64,000 nucleotides of DNA from VBDM01 sp035499735. Lineage in GTDB: Bacteria > Pseudomonadota > Gammaproteobacteria > Burkholderiales > SG8-39. The DNA lies in contig DATJYC010000022.1 in the NCBI GenBank assembly GCA_035499735.1, forward strand, positions 1 through 64,000. Reading direction: 5' to 3'. The translations under genes and the position numbers were made by a program. Under the pieces are notes generated by a model. That model was not told the DNA's origin. It saw nothing but the letters and a program-made list of their open reading frames with translations, and searched no databases. Positions within the stretch are counted from its first letter, which is position 1, and every line of letters begins with the position of its first letter. Below are positions 49,401-58,371 of this stretch, piece after piece.

Positions 49401-50654
49401 TCATCCGATTCCCATCGCTTGCCTGAACGCGCGCCGGACGTCCTCCGGCTGCCCGTAATGCCACCGGAAATCGTTCAGGAGCTGCTTCCAGAACGGGTGC
49501 TCGCGGTACTGCGCGAGCGTCATGCCTTCGGTATAGAGCTTGCGCCCGATGTTGGGGAGCGGCACCCGCTCGTTGCGCGCGGGATCGCGGATGAGGCCCT
49601 TCGGGTCCCTGCCCTTGGCCACGGCGTCGATGTCCTTGAACAGCTGCCGGCGAAGCAGCGAGACGCCGCGGTCGCTCGCGCCCAGGTTTTCCCGGGTGCG
49701 GTCGGCGATCTTCCCCTGTCCGACCCAGGCGATGATGTCCTGGTTGACGACGTGGCTCGAGATCCAGCGCCCGGCCTCGTCCCTGATGGGGCTGGTCCAC
49801 GCCGGGATGCTCTTCTGCTCGTAGGGCTCGGATTCCTTCGGCACGCGGATGAACGACCAGGTCACCGAGAGCATGTTCTCGTCGTCGACCGGAACGCGCC
49901 ACTCGAAGTGCTCGCCGAGGAAGAAGCCGTTCGGCCACAGGCACACGCGCCCGACGGTCCACAGGGGGTTGGACTCGTCGGTGCCCTCGCGCACGCGCTT
50001 GTAGGTGAAGCCGTGGTCGAACTCGTCGAAGCCGATCTTGAGGTGGGTCGGCGCGTAGGGACCCGTCCGCCCCTCGAGGCGCACCTTCCAGTTGTCGTGC
50101 GTCCACTCGAAATGCACCGGGTCGATCGAGTTCTCCTGCGCCTGCAGCCAGTTGCACGGCACGTCGGCGAACACGATCTGGACGAAGCCGTTCTTCCAGG
50201 AGAAGATCTCCCAGTCGGGCAGGAGCGGAGCGGGCCGCGGCCCGAGGTAGGCCCACAGCAGGCCCGCTTTCGCCTGCACGGGGTAGGCGGTCGTGCTGAT
50301 TCTCTTCATCAGCCGCGCCTGCGGATCGAATTTCTGCTCGAAGGGCTGCGCGACGCAGGCGCCTTTCTCGTCGTAGGTCCAGCCGTGGTAGTGGCAGCGC
50401 AGGCCGGAGTTTTCCACGTAGCCGTAGGCGAGGTCCGCGCAGCGGTGCCGGCATTGGCGCGCGATCAGGCCGTAGGTGCCCGAAAGGTCGCGGTACACCA
50501 CGAGGTCCTCGCCGAGGAGGCGCACCGGCCTGACCGGCTGCCTGTCGAGGTCGCTCACCGCGGCGAACGGGTGCCAGTAGCGTCTCAGCACCTCGCCCAT
50601 CGGCGTGCCGGCGCCGACCCGGGTGAGGGTGCGGTTCTTCTCCGCGGTCAGCAT
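49401..50654 (-). CDS. Rieske non-heme iron oxygenase, alpha subunit
   Basis: A 417-residue ring-hydroxylating type oxygenase. The Rieske 2Fe-2S ligands are Cys68, His70, Cys87 and His90 (CRHRCADL and CHYHGW). The mononuclear iron site is NSIDPVHFEWTH, with the Asp that links the two centres. It resembles phthalate-dioxygenase-like single-component terminal oxygenases, which need a separate reductase not found here. ATG 50654 is chosen; the frame runs further upstream as a shadow of the next gene. It lies 14 bases after a Bug-type receptor gene, so the two may handle the same aromatic acid. Confidence 0.92.
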   Translation of the reverse strand: MLTAEKNRTLTRVGAGTPMGEVLRRYWHPFAAVSDLDRQPVRPVRLLGEDLVVYRDLSGTYGLIARQCRHRCADLAYGYVENSGLRCHYHGWTYDEKGACVAQPFEQKFDPQARLMKRISTTAYPVQAKAGLLWAYLGPRPAPLLPDWEIFSWKNGFVQIVFADVPCNWLQAQENSIDPVHFEWTHDNWKVRLEGRTGPYAPTHLKIGFDEFDHGFTYKRVREGTDESNPLWTVGRVCLWPNGFFLGEHFEWRVPVDDENMLSVTWSFIRVPKESEPYEQKSIPAWTSPIRDEAGRWISSHVVNQDIIAWVGQGKIADRTRENLGASDRGVSLLRRQLFKDIDAVAKGRDPKGLIRDPARNERVPLPNIGRKLYTEGMTLAQYREHPFWKQLLNDFRWHYGQPEDVRRAFRQAMGIG

Positions 50655-50668
50655 CTCACTCCACTCAT

Positions 50669-51646
50669 CTACTCGACTTTGGCGCCGGAGGCCCGGATGA
50701 GCGCCTCCCAGCGGGGAAAGTCCCTGCGATAGTTCTCGGCGAACTCGGCGGGCGTGTTGCCGATCGGCACCTGCCCCATGGCGACCAGCTTCTCGGAGAC
50801 CTCGGGCGTGCGGAGCACCTCGACGATCTCGCGCGACAGGCGCTCGACGATGGGCTTGGGCGTTCCGGCGGGGAGATACGCGCCGCCCCACACCGGCATC
50901 TCGAATCCGGGAAAGCCCTGCTCGGCGAAGGTGGGAAGCTCGGGCCAGGCGACGAAGCGCTTCGGCCCGGTGATCGCGAGCGCCCGGATCTTTCCCGAGG
51001 CGGCGAGCGGCTTGGCGATGAGGATGCTGACCCAGGCGACGTCGAGCGACCCGTTCATCACGTCGTTCGTCGCCTGCACCTCGCCCTTGTAGGGAACGTG
51101 GTTGAGCGGCACGCCGTACTCCTTCTCGAGGATCACGCCGAACAGGTGCAGCGACGTGCCGACCCCGATCGAGCCGTAGCTCACCGGCCGCCCGAGCTTC
51201 TTCGCCCATTCGACGAAGCCCTTCAGGTCCTTGTACGGCGCGCTCGCCGGCCCGATGAGGAGCACGCTGCCGGTGCTGATCTGGGTCACCGGCTCGAAGT
51301 CGCGCACGGGATCGTAGGGGAGGTTCGAGCGCAGCACGCGGTTGCCCACCATCGAGCTCATGATGGTGATGAGGAAGGTGTAGCCGTCGGGCGGCGCCTT
51401 GGCGGCTTCTGCGGTGCCGAGCACGGTCGCGGCGCCCGGGCGATTATCCACGACCACCGGCTGCCCGAGGCGCGAGGAGAGCTTCTCGGCGATGATGCGG
51501 CACATGACGTCGATGTTGCCGCCGGCGACCGAGGTCGAGATGAGGCGGATCGGGCGCGAGGGCCAGGCGTCCTGGGCCGCAGCGGCGAACGGGACCGCAG
51601 TTGCGAGTACGGCGAGCGCGACGCCGAGCAGGAATCGGGAGATCAT
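50669..51646 (-). CDS. Bug/TctC-type tripartite tricarboxylate transporter receptor
   Basis: A 325-residue periplasmic binding protein with signal peptide (ending FAAAAQ). It has the Bug family landmarks WPSRPIRLIS, GNIDVMCRIIAEKLSSRLGQ, VVVDNRPGAATVLGTAEAAK and PDGYTFLI. These receptors bind carboxylates, often aromatic acids. No TctA/TctB membrane subunits are nearby, as is usual for the large orphan Bug families of betaproteobacteria. It is the first gene of a two-gene unit with the Rieske oxygenase. Confidence 0.92.
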   Translation of the reverse strand: MISRFLLGVALAVLATAVPFAAAAQDAWPSRPIRLISTSVAGGNIDVMCRIIAEKLSSRLGQPVVVDNRPGAATVLGTAEAAKAPPDGYTFLITIMSSMVGNRVLRSNLPYDPVRDFEPVTQISTGSVLLIGPASAPYKDLKGFVEWAKKLGRPVSYGSIGVGTSLHLFGVILEKEYGVPLNHVPYKGEVQATNDVMNGSLDVAWVSILIAKPLAASGKIRALAITGPKRFVAWPELPTFAEQGFPGFEMPVWGGAYLPAGTPKPIVERLSREIVEVLRTPEVSEKLVAMGQVPIGNTPAEFAENYRRDFPRWEALIRASGAKVE

Positions 51647-51675
51647 TTGGGCTATTATTCCCGCCCTTCCGGAAT

Positions 51676-52131
51676 ATGACCACTGTTTACAAGATCCCGC
51701 GCTCCGTGCTGGTGGTGATCCACACGCCCGATCTACGCGTGCTGATGATGGAGCGCGCCGGGTGGAAGGATTTCTGGCAGTCGGTGACCGGGAGCGTGGC
51801 GAGCGAGTCCGAGCCGCTGCGCGAGACGGCGATCCGCGAGGTGCACGAGGAGACCGGCCTGGACGCCTCGCGCTACGAGCTGCGCGACTGGGGGATCGAG
51901 AACCGCTTCGAGATCTTCAAGCGGCACCAGAGCCGCTACGCGCCCGGGGTGACGCACAACACCGAGCACGTCTTCAGCATGGCCGTGCCCGGGCCCGTCG
52001 CGGTCACCCTCGATCCTTCGGAGCATCTGAGCTACAGATGGCTGCCGTGGCGCGAAGCCGCGGCGATCACGATCTCCTGGACCAACCGCGACGCGATACT
52101 CGCGCTCCCGCAGAGGACCGGCGTGAACTAG
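51676..52131 (+). CDS. nudB: Dihydroneopterin triphosphate diphosphatase
   Basis: A 151-residue Nudix hydrolase that removes pyrophosphate from dihydroneopterin triphosphate in folate synthesis. The Nudix box is GSVASESEPLRETAIREVHE followed by ETGL, and FWQSVTGSV precedes it as in NudB. ATG 51676 lies 29 bases from the divergent Bug gene; TATTAT at 51653-51658 is a possible -10. In many betaproteobacteria nudB directly follows aspS; here five genes lie between. Confidence 0.92.
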   Translation: MTTVYKIPRSVLVVIHTPDLRVLMMERAGWKDFWQSVTGSVASESEPLRETAIREVHEETGLDASRYELRDWGIENRFEIFKRHQSRYAPGVTHNTEHVFSMAVPGPVAVTLDPSEHLSYRWLPWREAAAITISWTNRDAILALPQRTGVN

Positions 52132-52178
52132 TCCCGGCGTGGTTGCGCGGGAACGTCCGGCTGGGGCATGCTGTCGCC

Positions 52179-52754
52179 ATGGTGGCGAAGCTCCCGGGAA
52201 CATGCGCGCTCCTCGCGCTCCTCGCGGCGTGGGGCCCGGCCCTCGGCCAGGAAGTCTCGATACGCACCGGGCGCGAGGGCGAGTTCGTCACCGTATCGGC
52301 CACCGCCGTCATGAAGGTCGACGCCCGCGTCGCCTGGGCGGTGCTCTCCGACTACGACCACCTCGCCAAGTTCATTCCCGACATGAAGAGCTCGCGCGTG
52401 GTGTCGCGCGACGGCAACCGGCTGCGCGTCGAGCAGCAGGGGGACGTGGGCTTCTTCTTCTACAAGGAGCCGGTGAACGTGCTGCTCGATGTGCACGAGG
52501 AGCCGCCCCACCGCATCACCGCGCGCAGCATCGAAGGGAACGTCAGGCAGCTGGAGACGCGCTACGAGCTGCATTCCTCGGGCGCCGGAACCCGGCTCGA
52601 ATATGCCGGCCGCTTCGTGCCCGAGTTCGCCATCCCGCCGCTCATCGGGATGCCGTTCGTGAACCGGGTGATCGAGCGCCGCTTCCGCGCCATGGTGACC
52701 GAGATCCAGCGCCGCGACGCGCTCGCGCGGGGCGCCGCCAAGCAGCCGCCGTAA
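52179..52754 (+). CDS. Exported SRPBCC (START-like) protein
   Basis: A 191-residue protein with a signal peptide (ending PALGQE near residue 24) and a polyketide-cyclase/START-like fold: SATAVMKVDARVAWAVLSDY, LAKFIPDMKSSRVV, and a long C-terminal helix VNRVIERRFRAMVTEIQRR. Such folds bind hydrophobic ligands. An exported form is less common. Function unknown. It converges on the porin gene, with a terminator hairpin in the gap. Confidence 0.82.
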   Translation: MVAKLPGTCALLALLAAWGPALGQEVSIRTGREGEFVTVSATAVMKVDARVAWAVLSDYDHLAKFIPDMKSSRVVSRDGNRLRVEQQGDVGFFFYKEPVNVLLDVHEEPPHRITARSIEGNVRQLETRYELHSSGAGTRLEYAGRFVPEFAIPPLIGMPFVNRVIERRFRAMVTEIQRRDALARGAAKQPP

Positions 52755-52756
52755 TG

Positions 52757-52782
52757 AAAAGGGCGGCGCGATGCGCCGCCCT
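52757..52782 (-). terminator. Intrinsic terminator of the porin gene
   Basis: A perfect 10-base stem (52760-52769 with 52773-52782, loop GAT). Read on the minus strand it is followed by TTTTC, so it ends the porin transcript. On the plus strand the hairpin is followed by CTCTCC and is less likely to stop the SRPBCC transcript. Confidence 0.8.
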
Positions 52783-52803
52783 CTCCGGAGACTTGCTCCT
52801 GCG

Positions 52804-53970
52804 TCAGAACTTGTACAGGCCCTGCAGCCCGAAGGTCATCAGAGTCTTGCTCGTCGACCCGTCGGAATCGATGTACACGCTCTGGTTGGCCTTGTCCGTG
52901 CGCACCTCGGTGCGCAGCTCGACCGCGCTCGTCGGCAGCCACGACAGGCACAGGGTCGCTTCGTAGTACTTCACCGCCTGCGGACCTCCCGCGCCGTTGG
53001 TGGTGGCGAAGTGGAATCCGTTCTTGTCGTCGAAGTACTCGCCCCGGGCCGTCACGCGCCACTGCGGGTTGAGCATCACGTTGCCGTAGAGCGCGAGCCC
53101 CTGGTACTTCCCCGTGCCCTGGCCCGGAGCAAAGTCGTCCTGCTTGACCATCAGGTACTCGGCGCCGAAGTTCAGCGAGTTGTTCACCGTCCAGTTGGCC
53201 ACGAGGTCGATCAGGTCGCGCTCCGCGTTGCCGCCGCCCAGCGTCGGCTCGTCGCCGAAGTAGCCGGACACCGTGAACGAGAGGGGCTTCACCGGGTTGA
53301 AGCTCGCGCCGAGCTCGAGCGTCTTGTTCCGGTTCGCGTCCTGCAGCTGGTCCCAGCCGTTGTTCAGACCGCCGTACAGCGTGATCGTGTCGCTCGGCGC
53401 GAAGCTCGCGCGCACGCCGGTGTGCGTGAACGGAACGGCGCCGAAGAGGAAGGAGCGCGAGATCGTAGTGTTGCCCGTGCTCGCGATCACTTCCGTGCCG
53501 GCCAGCGTCGTGAACTTGCCCCCGATCGTCGTGAACGCCCCCTGCGAGTAGCTGAGGTAGGCCTGGGTCATGTCGAAGGTCGACGTGCTGAGCGAATTCA
53601 CCGTCCCCGGGTTGTTTTCCGGAAACGAGTGAATCACCTGGGCGTCCTTGCCGACAGTGAGGTTCACCAGTCCGCCGAACCCCTCCTTGGGCTGCTTGGC
53701 CACGGTGAGGCCGAACTGGTGCAGCGAGAAGGAGTTGTTCTGGTTGTCGAATACCCGTGGCGTGGCACCGACGGCGGGGAGGGCGTTGTTGAATCCCCTC
53801 TCGATGTCTCTGTTGGCCCAGTTGTAGCCGGCGTCGAGGTAGCCGTTGACGTTGAGTCCCGACGCGTCCAGGACCTGCGAGAGGGTGGGAACTCTGGCCT
53901 GCTGCGCCAGAACCGAGGCGGGTGCCGCGAGCGCGGCGGTCACTGCGGATGCGATCAGAAGCTTTTTCAT
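52804..53970 (-). CDS. Outer membrane beta-barrel porin (BBP2/OmpL-like)
   Basis: A 388-residue protein with signal peptide (KKLLIASAVTAALAAPASVLAQ) and a mature part of amphipathic beta strands ending in Phe (LQGLYKF), the mark of outer-membrane insertion by BAM. The region LNVNGYLDAGYNWANRD and the alternating aromatic strands resemble putative beta-barrel porin-2 proteins. ATG 53970 has AAAGGA 9 bases before it; an in-frame ATG at 54021 would put a basic 17-residue tail before the signal and is unlikely. Codon use is lower in rare choices, consistent with high expression. Confidence 0.85.
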   Translation of the reverse strand: MKKLLIASAVTAALAAPASVLAQQARVPTLSQVLDASGLNVNGYLDAGYNWANRDIERGFNNALPAVGATPRVFDNQNNSFSLHQFGLTVAKQPKEGFGGLVNLTVGKDAQVIHSFPENNPGTVNSLSTSTFDMTQAYLSYSQGAFTTIGGKFTTLAGTEVIASTGNTTISRSFLFGAVPFTHTGVRASFAPSDTITLYGGLNNGWDQLQDANRNKTLELGASFNPVKPLSFTVSGYFGDEPTLGGGNAERDLIDLVANWTVNNSLNFGAEYLMVKQDDFAPGQGTGKYQGLALYGNVMLNPQWRVTARGEYFDDKNGFHFATTNGAGGPQAVKYYEATLCLSWLPTSAVELRTEVRTDKANQSVYIDSDGSTSKTLMTFGLQGLYKF

Positions 53971-54270
53971 GTAGAGCGTCCTTTCGTGGTTGGAAGCAAA
54001 GCTTTTCTTCTTGGAGGCCATGACTCATGCCGGGCTGTTCGCTTCAGCCGGGTCGCAGCGGGCTCTCGCCCGCGTCGCCCTCCCCCTACTGCCTATCCCG
54101 ACCAACGTTGACCTGGATTCGCTCGGCTGCTCTCCTCAAGAACGATGACACCCCCGGGGCTGCGACCCCGGAGCGCCGCAAGCTTAGACCAAATAAGGAA
54201 TTTTTCCAAGGCGGGGCAACCCGTTATCCGGCTTTTCTGACAAAATACCTGGCTTCGATCGGCTCCCCGT
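53971..54270. other. 300-base divergent intergenic region (porin / EEP gene)
   Basis: No gene is seen here. On the porin side the region carries two small hairpins: GCGGGC/GCCCGC at 54058-54073 and CCGGGG/CCCCGG near 54153-54171. An A+T-rich patch at about 54185-54215 holds a weak minus-strand promoter-like pair, TTGGAA and TAAGCT with 17 bases between, which would give the porin a leader of more than 200 bases. I could not match the leader to a known riboswitch. Confidence 0.4.
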
Positions 54271-55053
54271 GTGACCGATACCACGCCCGAAGAGCGGCCA
54301 TCCCGCGTGAAGCTGCACGTCGCCACCTACAACATCCACAAGGGCTTTTCGCAGTTCAACCGCCGCTTGATGATCCACGAGCTGCGCGACCACCTGCGCC
54401 TGCTCGACGCGGACATCATCTTTCTCCAGGAAGTGCTGGGGCATCACCGCCGCCACGCGGCGCGCTTCGACGAATGGCCGGACGAGCCGCAATACGAGTT
54501 CCTCGCGAACGAGGTCTGGAACGACTACGCGTACGGGCGCAACGCGGTCTACGACCAAGGGCACCACGGCAACGCGATCCTCAGCCGCTACGCGATCCTG
54601 AGCGCGGAGAACCAGGACATCTCCACTCACAACCTCGAGAGCCGCGGCATGCTCCACTGCGAGATCGGGGTTCCGGGGCTCGCCATGCCCCTGCATTGCG
54701 TGTGCATGCACCTCTCGCTGCACGAGCGCGGGCGGCGCCACCAGGTCGGCGCGCTGATCGAGCGCATCCACCGCGAGGTGCCCGACCGTGCGCCACTCGT
54801 CGTCGCGGGCGACTTCAACGACTGGCGCAATTTCGCCGGCAAGCGGCTCGCCGAGGCGCTCGGGCTGCGGGAGGCGCTCGCCGACCACTGGGGCAGGCCC
54901 GCGCGCACGTTTCCGAGCGCGCTGCCGTTCCTGCGCCTGGACCGTATCTACGTCCGCGGCTTCCAGGTGGGCCGCACCGAGACGCACCGCAGCCGCAGCT
55001 GGGCGCGCCTGTCGGACCACGCCGCGCTGTCCGCGCACCTGCACCTCGAGTAG
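54271..55053 (+). CDS. Endonuclease/exonuclease/phosphatase family protein (YbhP-like)
   Basis: A 260-residue metal-dependent hydrolase of the EEP superfamily. Motifs: VATYNIHKGFS, DIIFLQEVLGHH (Glu for Mg), HGNAILSRY, VVAGDFNDW (Asp-x-Asn) and LSDHAALSAHL (closing Asp-His). The start is GTG 54271. Because clsB follows by 9 bases, as ybhO follows ybhP in E. coli, it probably acts on a phosphodiester in lipid metabolism or on DNA, but this is unproven. Confidence 0.9.
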   Translation: MTDTTPEERPSRVKLHVATYNIHKGFSQFNRRLMIHELRDHLRLLDADIIFLQEVLGHHRRHAARFDEWPDEPQYEFLANEVWNDYAYGRNAVYDQGHHGNAILSRYAILSAENQDISTHNLESRGMLHCEIGVPGLAMPLHCVCMHLSLHERGRRHQVGALIERIHREVPDRAPLVVAGDFNDWRNFAGKRLAEALGLREALADHWGRPARTFPSALPFLRLDRIYVRGFQVGRTETHRSRSWARLSDHAALSAHLHLE

Positions 55054-55062
55054 GCCGCCGCC

Positions 55063-56223
55063 GTGGCGGCCAGGTTCACGAACGGCAACCGGCTGCGTCT
55101 GCTGCGCGCGGGCGCGGAGTACTTTCCCGCGCTCGAATCGGCGATCGAAGCCGCGAGGGAGGCGGTCTTTCTCGAGACCTACATCTACGCCGGCGACTCG
55201 ACCGGCCGCCGTATCACGCGCGTGCTGTGCGAGGCCGCGTCGCGCGGCGTTGCGGTCCACGTCATGGTCGACGGCTTCGGCGCGCGCGAGATGCCCGGAG
55301 AGTTTGCGAAGGCCCTCGGCGACGCCGGAGCGCGCCTGCTCGTGTTCCGCCCCGAAGTCTGGCGCTTTCCCTGGCGCAGCGACCGCCTGCGCCGCATGCA
55401 CCGCAAGCTCGCCGCGATCGACGACCGCGTCGCCTTCATCGGGGGCATCAACGTCATCGACGACGCGGACACGCCCCACCAGCGTCCGCCGCGCTACGAC
55501 TTCGCGGCGATGGTCGAGGGGCCCCTGGTCGGCGAGGTCAGGCACGAGGCGGAGCGCCTGTGGAACCGCATCGCGCTCGCGCGGATGCGGCCGGAGTGGC
55601 GCGCGCGGATCGGCGGCGACCATCCGCCAGCCCCGAAGGGCCACCAGCGCGCGGCGCTGGTCGTGCGCGACAACCTGCGGCACCGCCGCAGCATCGAGAA
55701 CGCCTACCTCGAGGCGATGGACGCGGCCTCCGACGAGATCATCATCGCCAACGCCTACTTCTTTCCCGGCAGGCGCTTCCGCCGCGCGCTGGCCGGCGCC
55801 GCCGCAAGGCGCGTGCGAGTCGTGCTGATGCTGCAGGCGCGGGTGGAGTACGTCGCGCTGCACTACGCGACTCGCGCCCTCTACGGCGCGCTGCTGGAGG
55901 AGGGCGTGGAGATCTACGAGTACCGGCGCAGCTTCATGCACGCCAAGGTCGCGGTCGTCGACGGCCGCTGGGCGACGGTGGGCTCGTCCAACATCGACCC
56001 CTTCAGCCTGCTGCTCGCGCGCGAGGCGAACGTGGTGGTCGAGGACGAGCGCTTCGCCCTCGAGCTGCGCGGCCTGCTGCTCGGGGACATCGCGCGCGGG
56101 GCCCGCATCGTCAAGGCGCGCCACTGGTCGCGCCAGCCGCTGTGGCGGCGCGTTCCCTACTGGATCGCCTACGGGCTGGCACGCTTCGCCATCGGGGTGC
56201 TCGGCCTGGGCGGCCGTTTTTGA
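55063..56223 (+). CDS. clsB: Cardiolipin synthase ClsB
   Basis: A 386-residue phospholipase-D superfamily enzyme with two HKD motifs: MHRKLAAIDDRVAFIGG (near residue 113) and MHAKVAVVDGRWATVGSSN (near 294). It condenses phospholipids to cardiolipin at the membrane. There is no N-terminal pair of membrane segments, which separates ClsB from ClsA. GTG 55063 is the start. A hydrophobic C-terminal stretch may aid membrane contact. Confidence 0.93.
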   Translation: MAARFTNGNRLRLLRAGAEYFPALESAIEAAREAVFLETYIYAGDSTGRRITRVLCEAASRGVAVHVMVDGFGAREMPGEFAKALGDAGARLLVFRPEVWRFPWRSDRLRRMHRKLAAIDDRVAFIGGINVIDDADTPHQRPPRYDFAAMVEGPLVGEVRHEAERLWNRIALARMRPEWRARIGGDHPPAPKGHQRAALVVRDNLRHRRSIENAYLEAMDAASDEIIIANAYFFPGRRFRRALAGAAARRVRVVLMLQARVEYVALHYATRALYGALLEEGVEIYEYRRSFMHAKVAVVDGRWATVGSSNIDPFSLLLAREANVVVEDERFALELRGLLLGDIARGARIVKARHWSRQPLWRRVPYWIAYGLARFAIGVLGLGGRF

Positions 56224-56323
56224 CGCCGCCGCGCCCCCGAGCGTAGAGTTGGGGGTATCCGGGTAATCCCGCCGCCCGCGCTTGAAGCGCGGCGCAGCGG
56301 CGCTTTCCGCTTGGGAGGAGGTC

Positions 56324-58369
56324 ATGGCGAAGTATTCGACGGAATCCATCCGCACCGTCGCGCTCGTCGGGCACACCGGCTCGGGCAAGACGACGCTCGC
56401 CGAGGCGCTGCTCGCCAGGGCCGGCGCGATTCCCGCCGCGGGCAGCGTCGAGCGCGGCAACACGGTCTGCGACTTCGATCCGCTGGAGAAGGAATACAAG
56501 CACTCGCTCAACTCGGCGATCGTGAACTTCGCCTGGAAGGGCACGCACATCCACATGATCGACACGCCCGGGTCCCCGGACTTCATGGGGCAGGCGATCG
56601 GCGCGCTCGCCGCCGTGGAGACGGCGGTGGTGGTGATCAACGCCGAGACCGGCGTGCAGCTCGCCACCGACCGCATGCTCAAGTGGGCGGCGAAGCGGAA
56701 CCTCTGCCGCATGATCGTGGTGAACCGCATCGACGCGGAGAACGCCGACCTCGAGGCGATGCTCGGCAAGATCCAGCAGGCGGTGGGCAAGGAGTGCCTG
56801 CCGATCAACCTGCCGGCGAAGGGCGCGACCGCGGTGGTCGACTGCTTCTTCAATCCAGACGGCGAGTCGGATTTCTCGTCGGTGAAGGCCGCGCACTCGG
56901 CGCTCGTCGACCAGGTGGTGGAGGTGGACGAGAAGCTGATGGAGAAGTATCTGGAGAAGGGCGAGGTCGAGCCCGAGGAGCTGCACGACCCGTTCGAGCG
57001 CGCGCTGCGCGAGGGCCATCTGATCCCGGTCTGCTTCACCTCGGCGAGGAACGGCGCGGGGGTGGAGGAGCTGCTCGATATCTTTGTGAAGCTCGCGCCG
57101 AACGCGACCGAGGGCAACGCGCCGCCTTTCCTGAAGGGCGAGGGCGAGCAGGCGCAGGAGTTCCACGCGATCCCCGGCCCGAAGGCGCACGTGCTCGCCC
57201 ATGTGTTCAAGGTCGTCATCGATCCCTTCGTCGGCAAGGTGGGAATCTTCCGCGTGCACCAGGGGACGCTGACGCCGAACACGCAGCTCTTCGTGGGCGA
57301 CGGCAGGAGGCCGTTCAAGGTCGGGCATCTGTTCGCGATCCAGGGCAAGGACTACGTCGAGACCGACTCTCTCGTTCCGGGGGACATCGGCGCGGTGACC
57401 AAGGTCGAGGAGATCGAGTTCGACTGCGTGCTGCACGACTCGCACGAGGAAGACCACATCCACCTGCGGCCGCTGGAGTTTCCGGTGCCGATGCACGGCA
57501 TCGCGGTCGAGCCGAAGAAGAAGGGCGACGAGCAGCGCCTGTTCGAGGTGCTGCACAAGCTCGAGATGGAGGATCCCTGCTTCAAGCTCGAGCGCCACGC
57601 GACCACGAACGAGACGGTGGTCCGCGGCCTGGGCGACCTGCACATGCGCACCAAGCTCGACAAGATGGCGCAGCAGTACAAGATGGAGCTGACGACCAAG
57701 CCGCCGAAGATCCCCTACCGGGAGACGGTGACGCGCGTCGCCGAGGGGCATTGCCGCCACAAGAAGCAGACCGGCGGCGCCGGGCAGTTCGGCGAGGTGT
57801 TCCTCCGCGTCGAGCCACTGCCGAGAGGCAAGGGCTATGAGTTCGTCGACAAGGTGAAAGGCGGGGTCATCCCCAATGTCTTCATCCCGGCGGTGGAGAA
57901 GGGCGTGAGGATGGCGCTCGACTCGGGCGTCATCGCCGGCTACCCGGTACACGACATACGGGTCACTGTATACGATGGCAAGAGCCACCCGGTGGACTCG
58001 AAGGAGGTCGCCTTCGTCTCGGCGGGAAGGAAAGCGATCATCGACGCCTTCGCCAAAGCCGGCGCGATCGTGCTCGAGCCCATCGTCAACATCGAGATCA
58101 ACGCGCCCGACAGGTTCATGGGCGACCTCGCCTCCGACCTCTCGGGCAAGCGCGGGCAGGTTACCGGCACCGACAACAACGGCAGCGACCTCACCACCAT
58201 AAAGGGCATGGCGCCGCTGTCGGAGCTCTCCGACTACCAGACGCGCCTCAAGTCCGTCACCGGCGGCCAGGGAAGCTACTCCATCGACTTCAGCCACTAC
58301 GCGCCCGTGCCGCCGCACACCCAGGCGCAGCTCGTCTCCAGGCACAAGGCGCCGGTGGAAGAGGAGTAG
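56324..58369 (+). CDS. EF-G-2-type translational GTPase (EF-G paralog)
   Basis: A 681-residue EF-G-like GTPase. ATG 56324 has GGAGGAG just before. P-loop GHTGSGKT begins at residue 16. Switch II reads DTPGSPDF, with Ser84 where canonical EF-G has the catalytic His, and G4 is NRID (134-137) instead of NKxD; the RGITI switch I motif is missing. Domain IV and V features are present (KKQTGGAGQFGEVFL, NNGSDLTTIKGMAPLSE, FSHYAPVPPH). It resembles Thermus EF-G-2, which also departs from the canonical switch II. It is probably not the housekeeping EF-G; the role is unknown. Confidence 0.9.
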   Translation: MAKYSTESIRTVALVGHTGSGKTTLAEALLARAGAIPAAGSVERGNTVCDFDPLEKEYKHSLNSAIVNFAWKGTHIHMIDTPGSPDFMGQAIGALAAVETAVVVINAETGVQLATDRMLKWAAKRNLCRMIVVNRIDAENADLEAMLGKIQQAVGKECLPINLPAKGATAVVDCFFNPDGESDFSSVKAAHSALVDQVVEVDEKLMEKYLEKGEVEPEELHDPFERALREGHLIPVCFTSARNGAGVEELLDIFVKLAPNATEGNAPPFLKGEGEQAQEFHAIPGPKAHVLAHVFKVVIDPFVGKVGIFRVHQGTLTPNTQLFVGDGRRPFKVGHLFAIQGKDYVETDSLVPGDIGAVTKVEEIEFDCVLHDSHEEDHIHLRPLEFPVPMHGIAVEPKKKGDEQRLFEVLHKLEMEDPCFKLERHATTNETVVRGLGDLHMRTKLDKMAQQYKMELTTKPPKIPYRETVTRVAEGHCRHKKQTGGAGQFGEVFLRVEPLPRGKGYEFVDKVKGGVIPNVFIPAVEKGVRMALDSGVIAGYPVHDIRVTVYDGKSHPVDSKEVAFVSAGRKAIIDAFAKAGAIVLEPIVNIEINAPDRFMGDLASDLSGKRGQVTGTDNNGSDLTTIKGMAPLSELSDYQTRLKSVTGGQGSYSIDFSHYAPVPPHTQAQLVSRHKAPVEEE

Positions 58370-58371
58370 GA

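Noticed and set aside
54184..58345. Two long minus-strand frames (1054 and 744 codons) over the EEP, clsB and EF-G-2 genes.
   Set aside because: Opposite-strand shadows of three genes with intact catalytic motifs.
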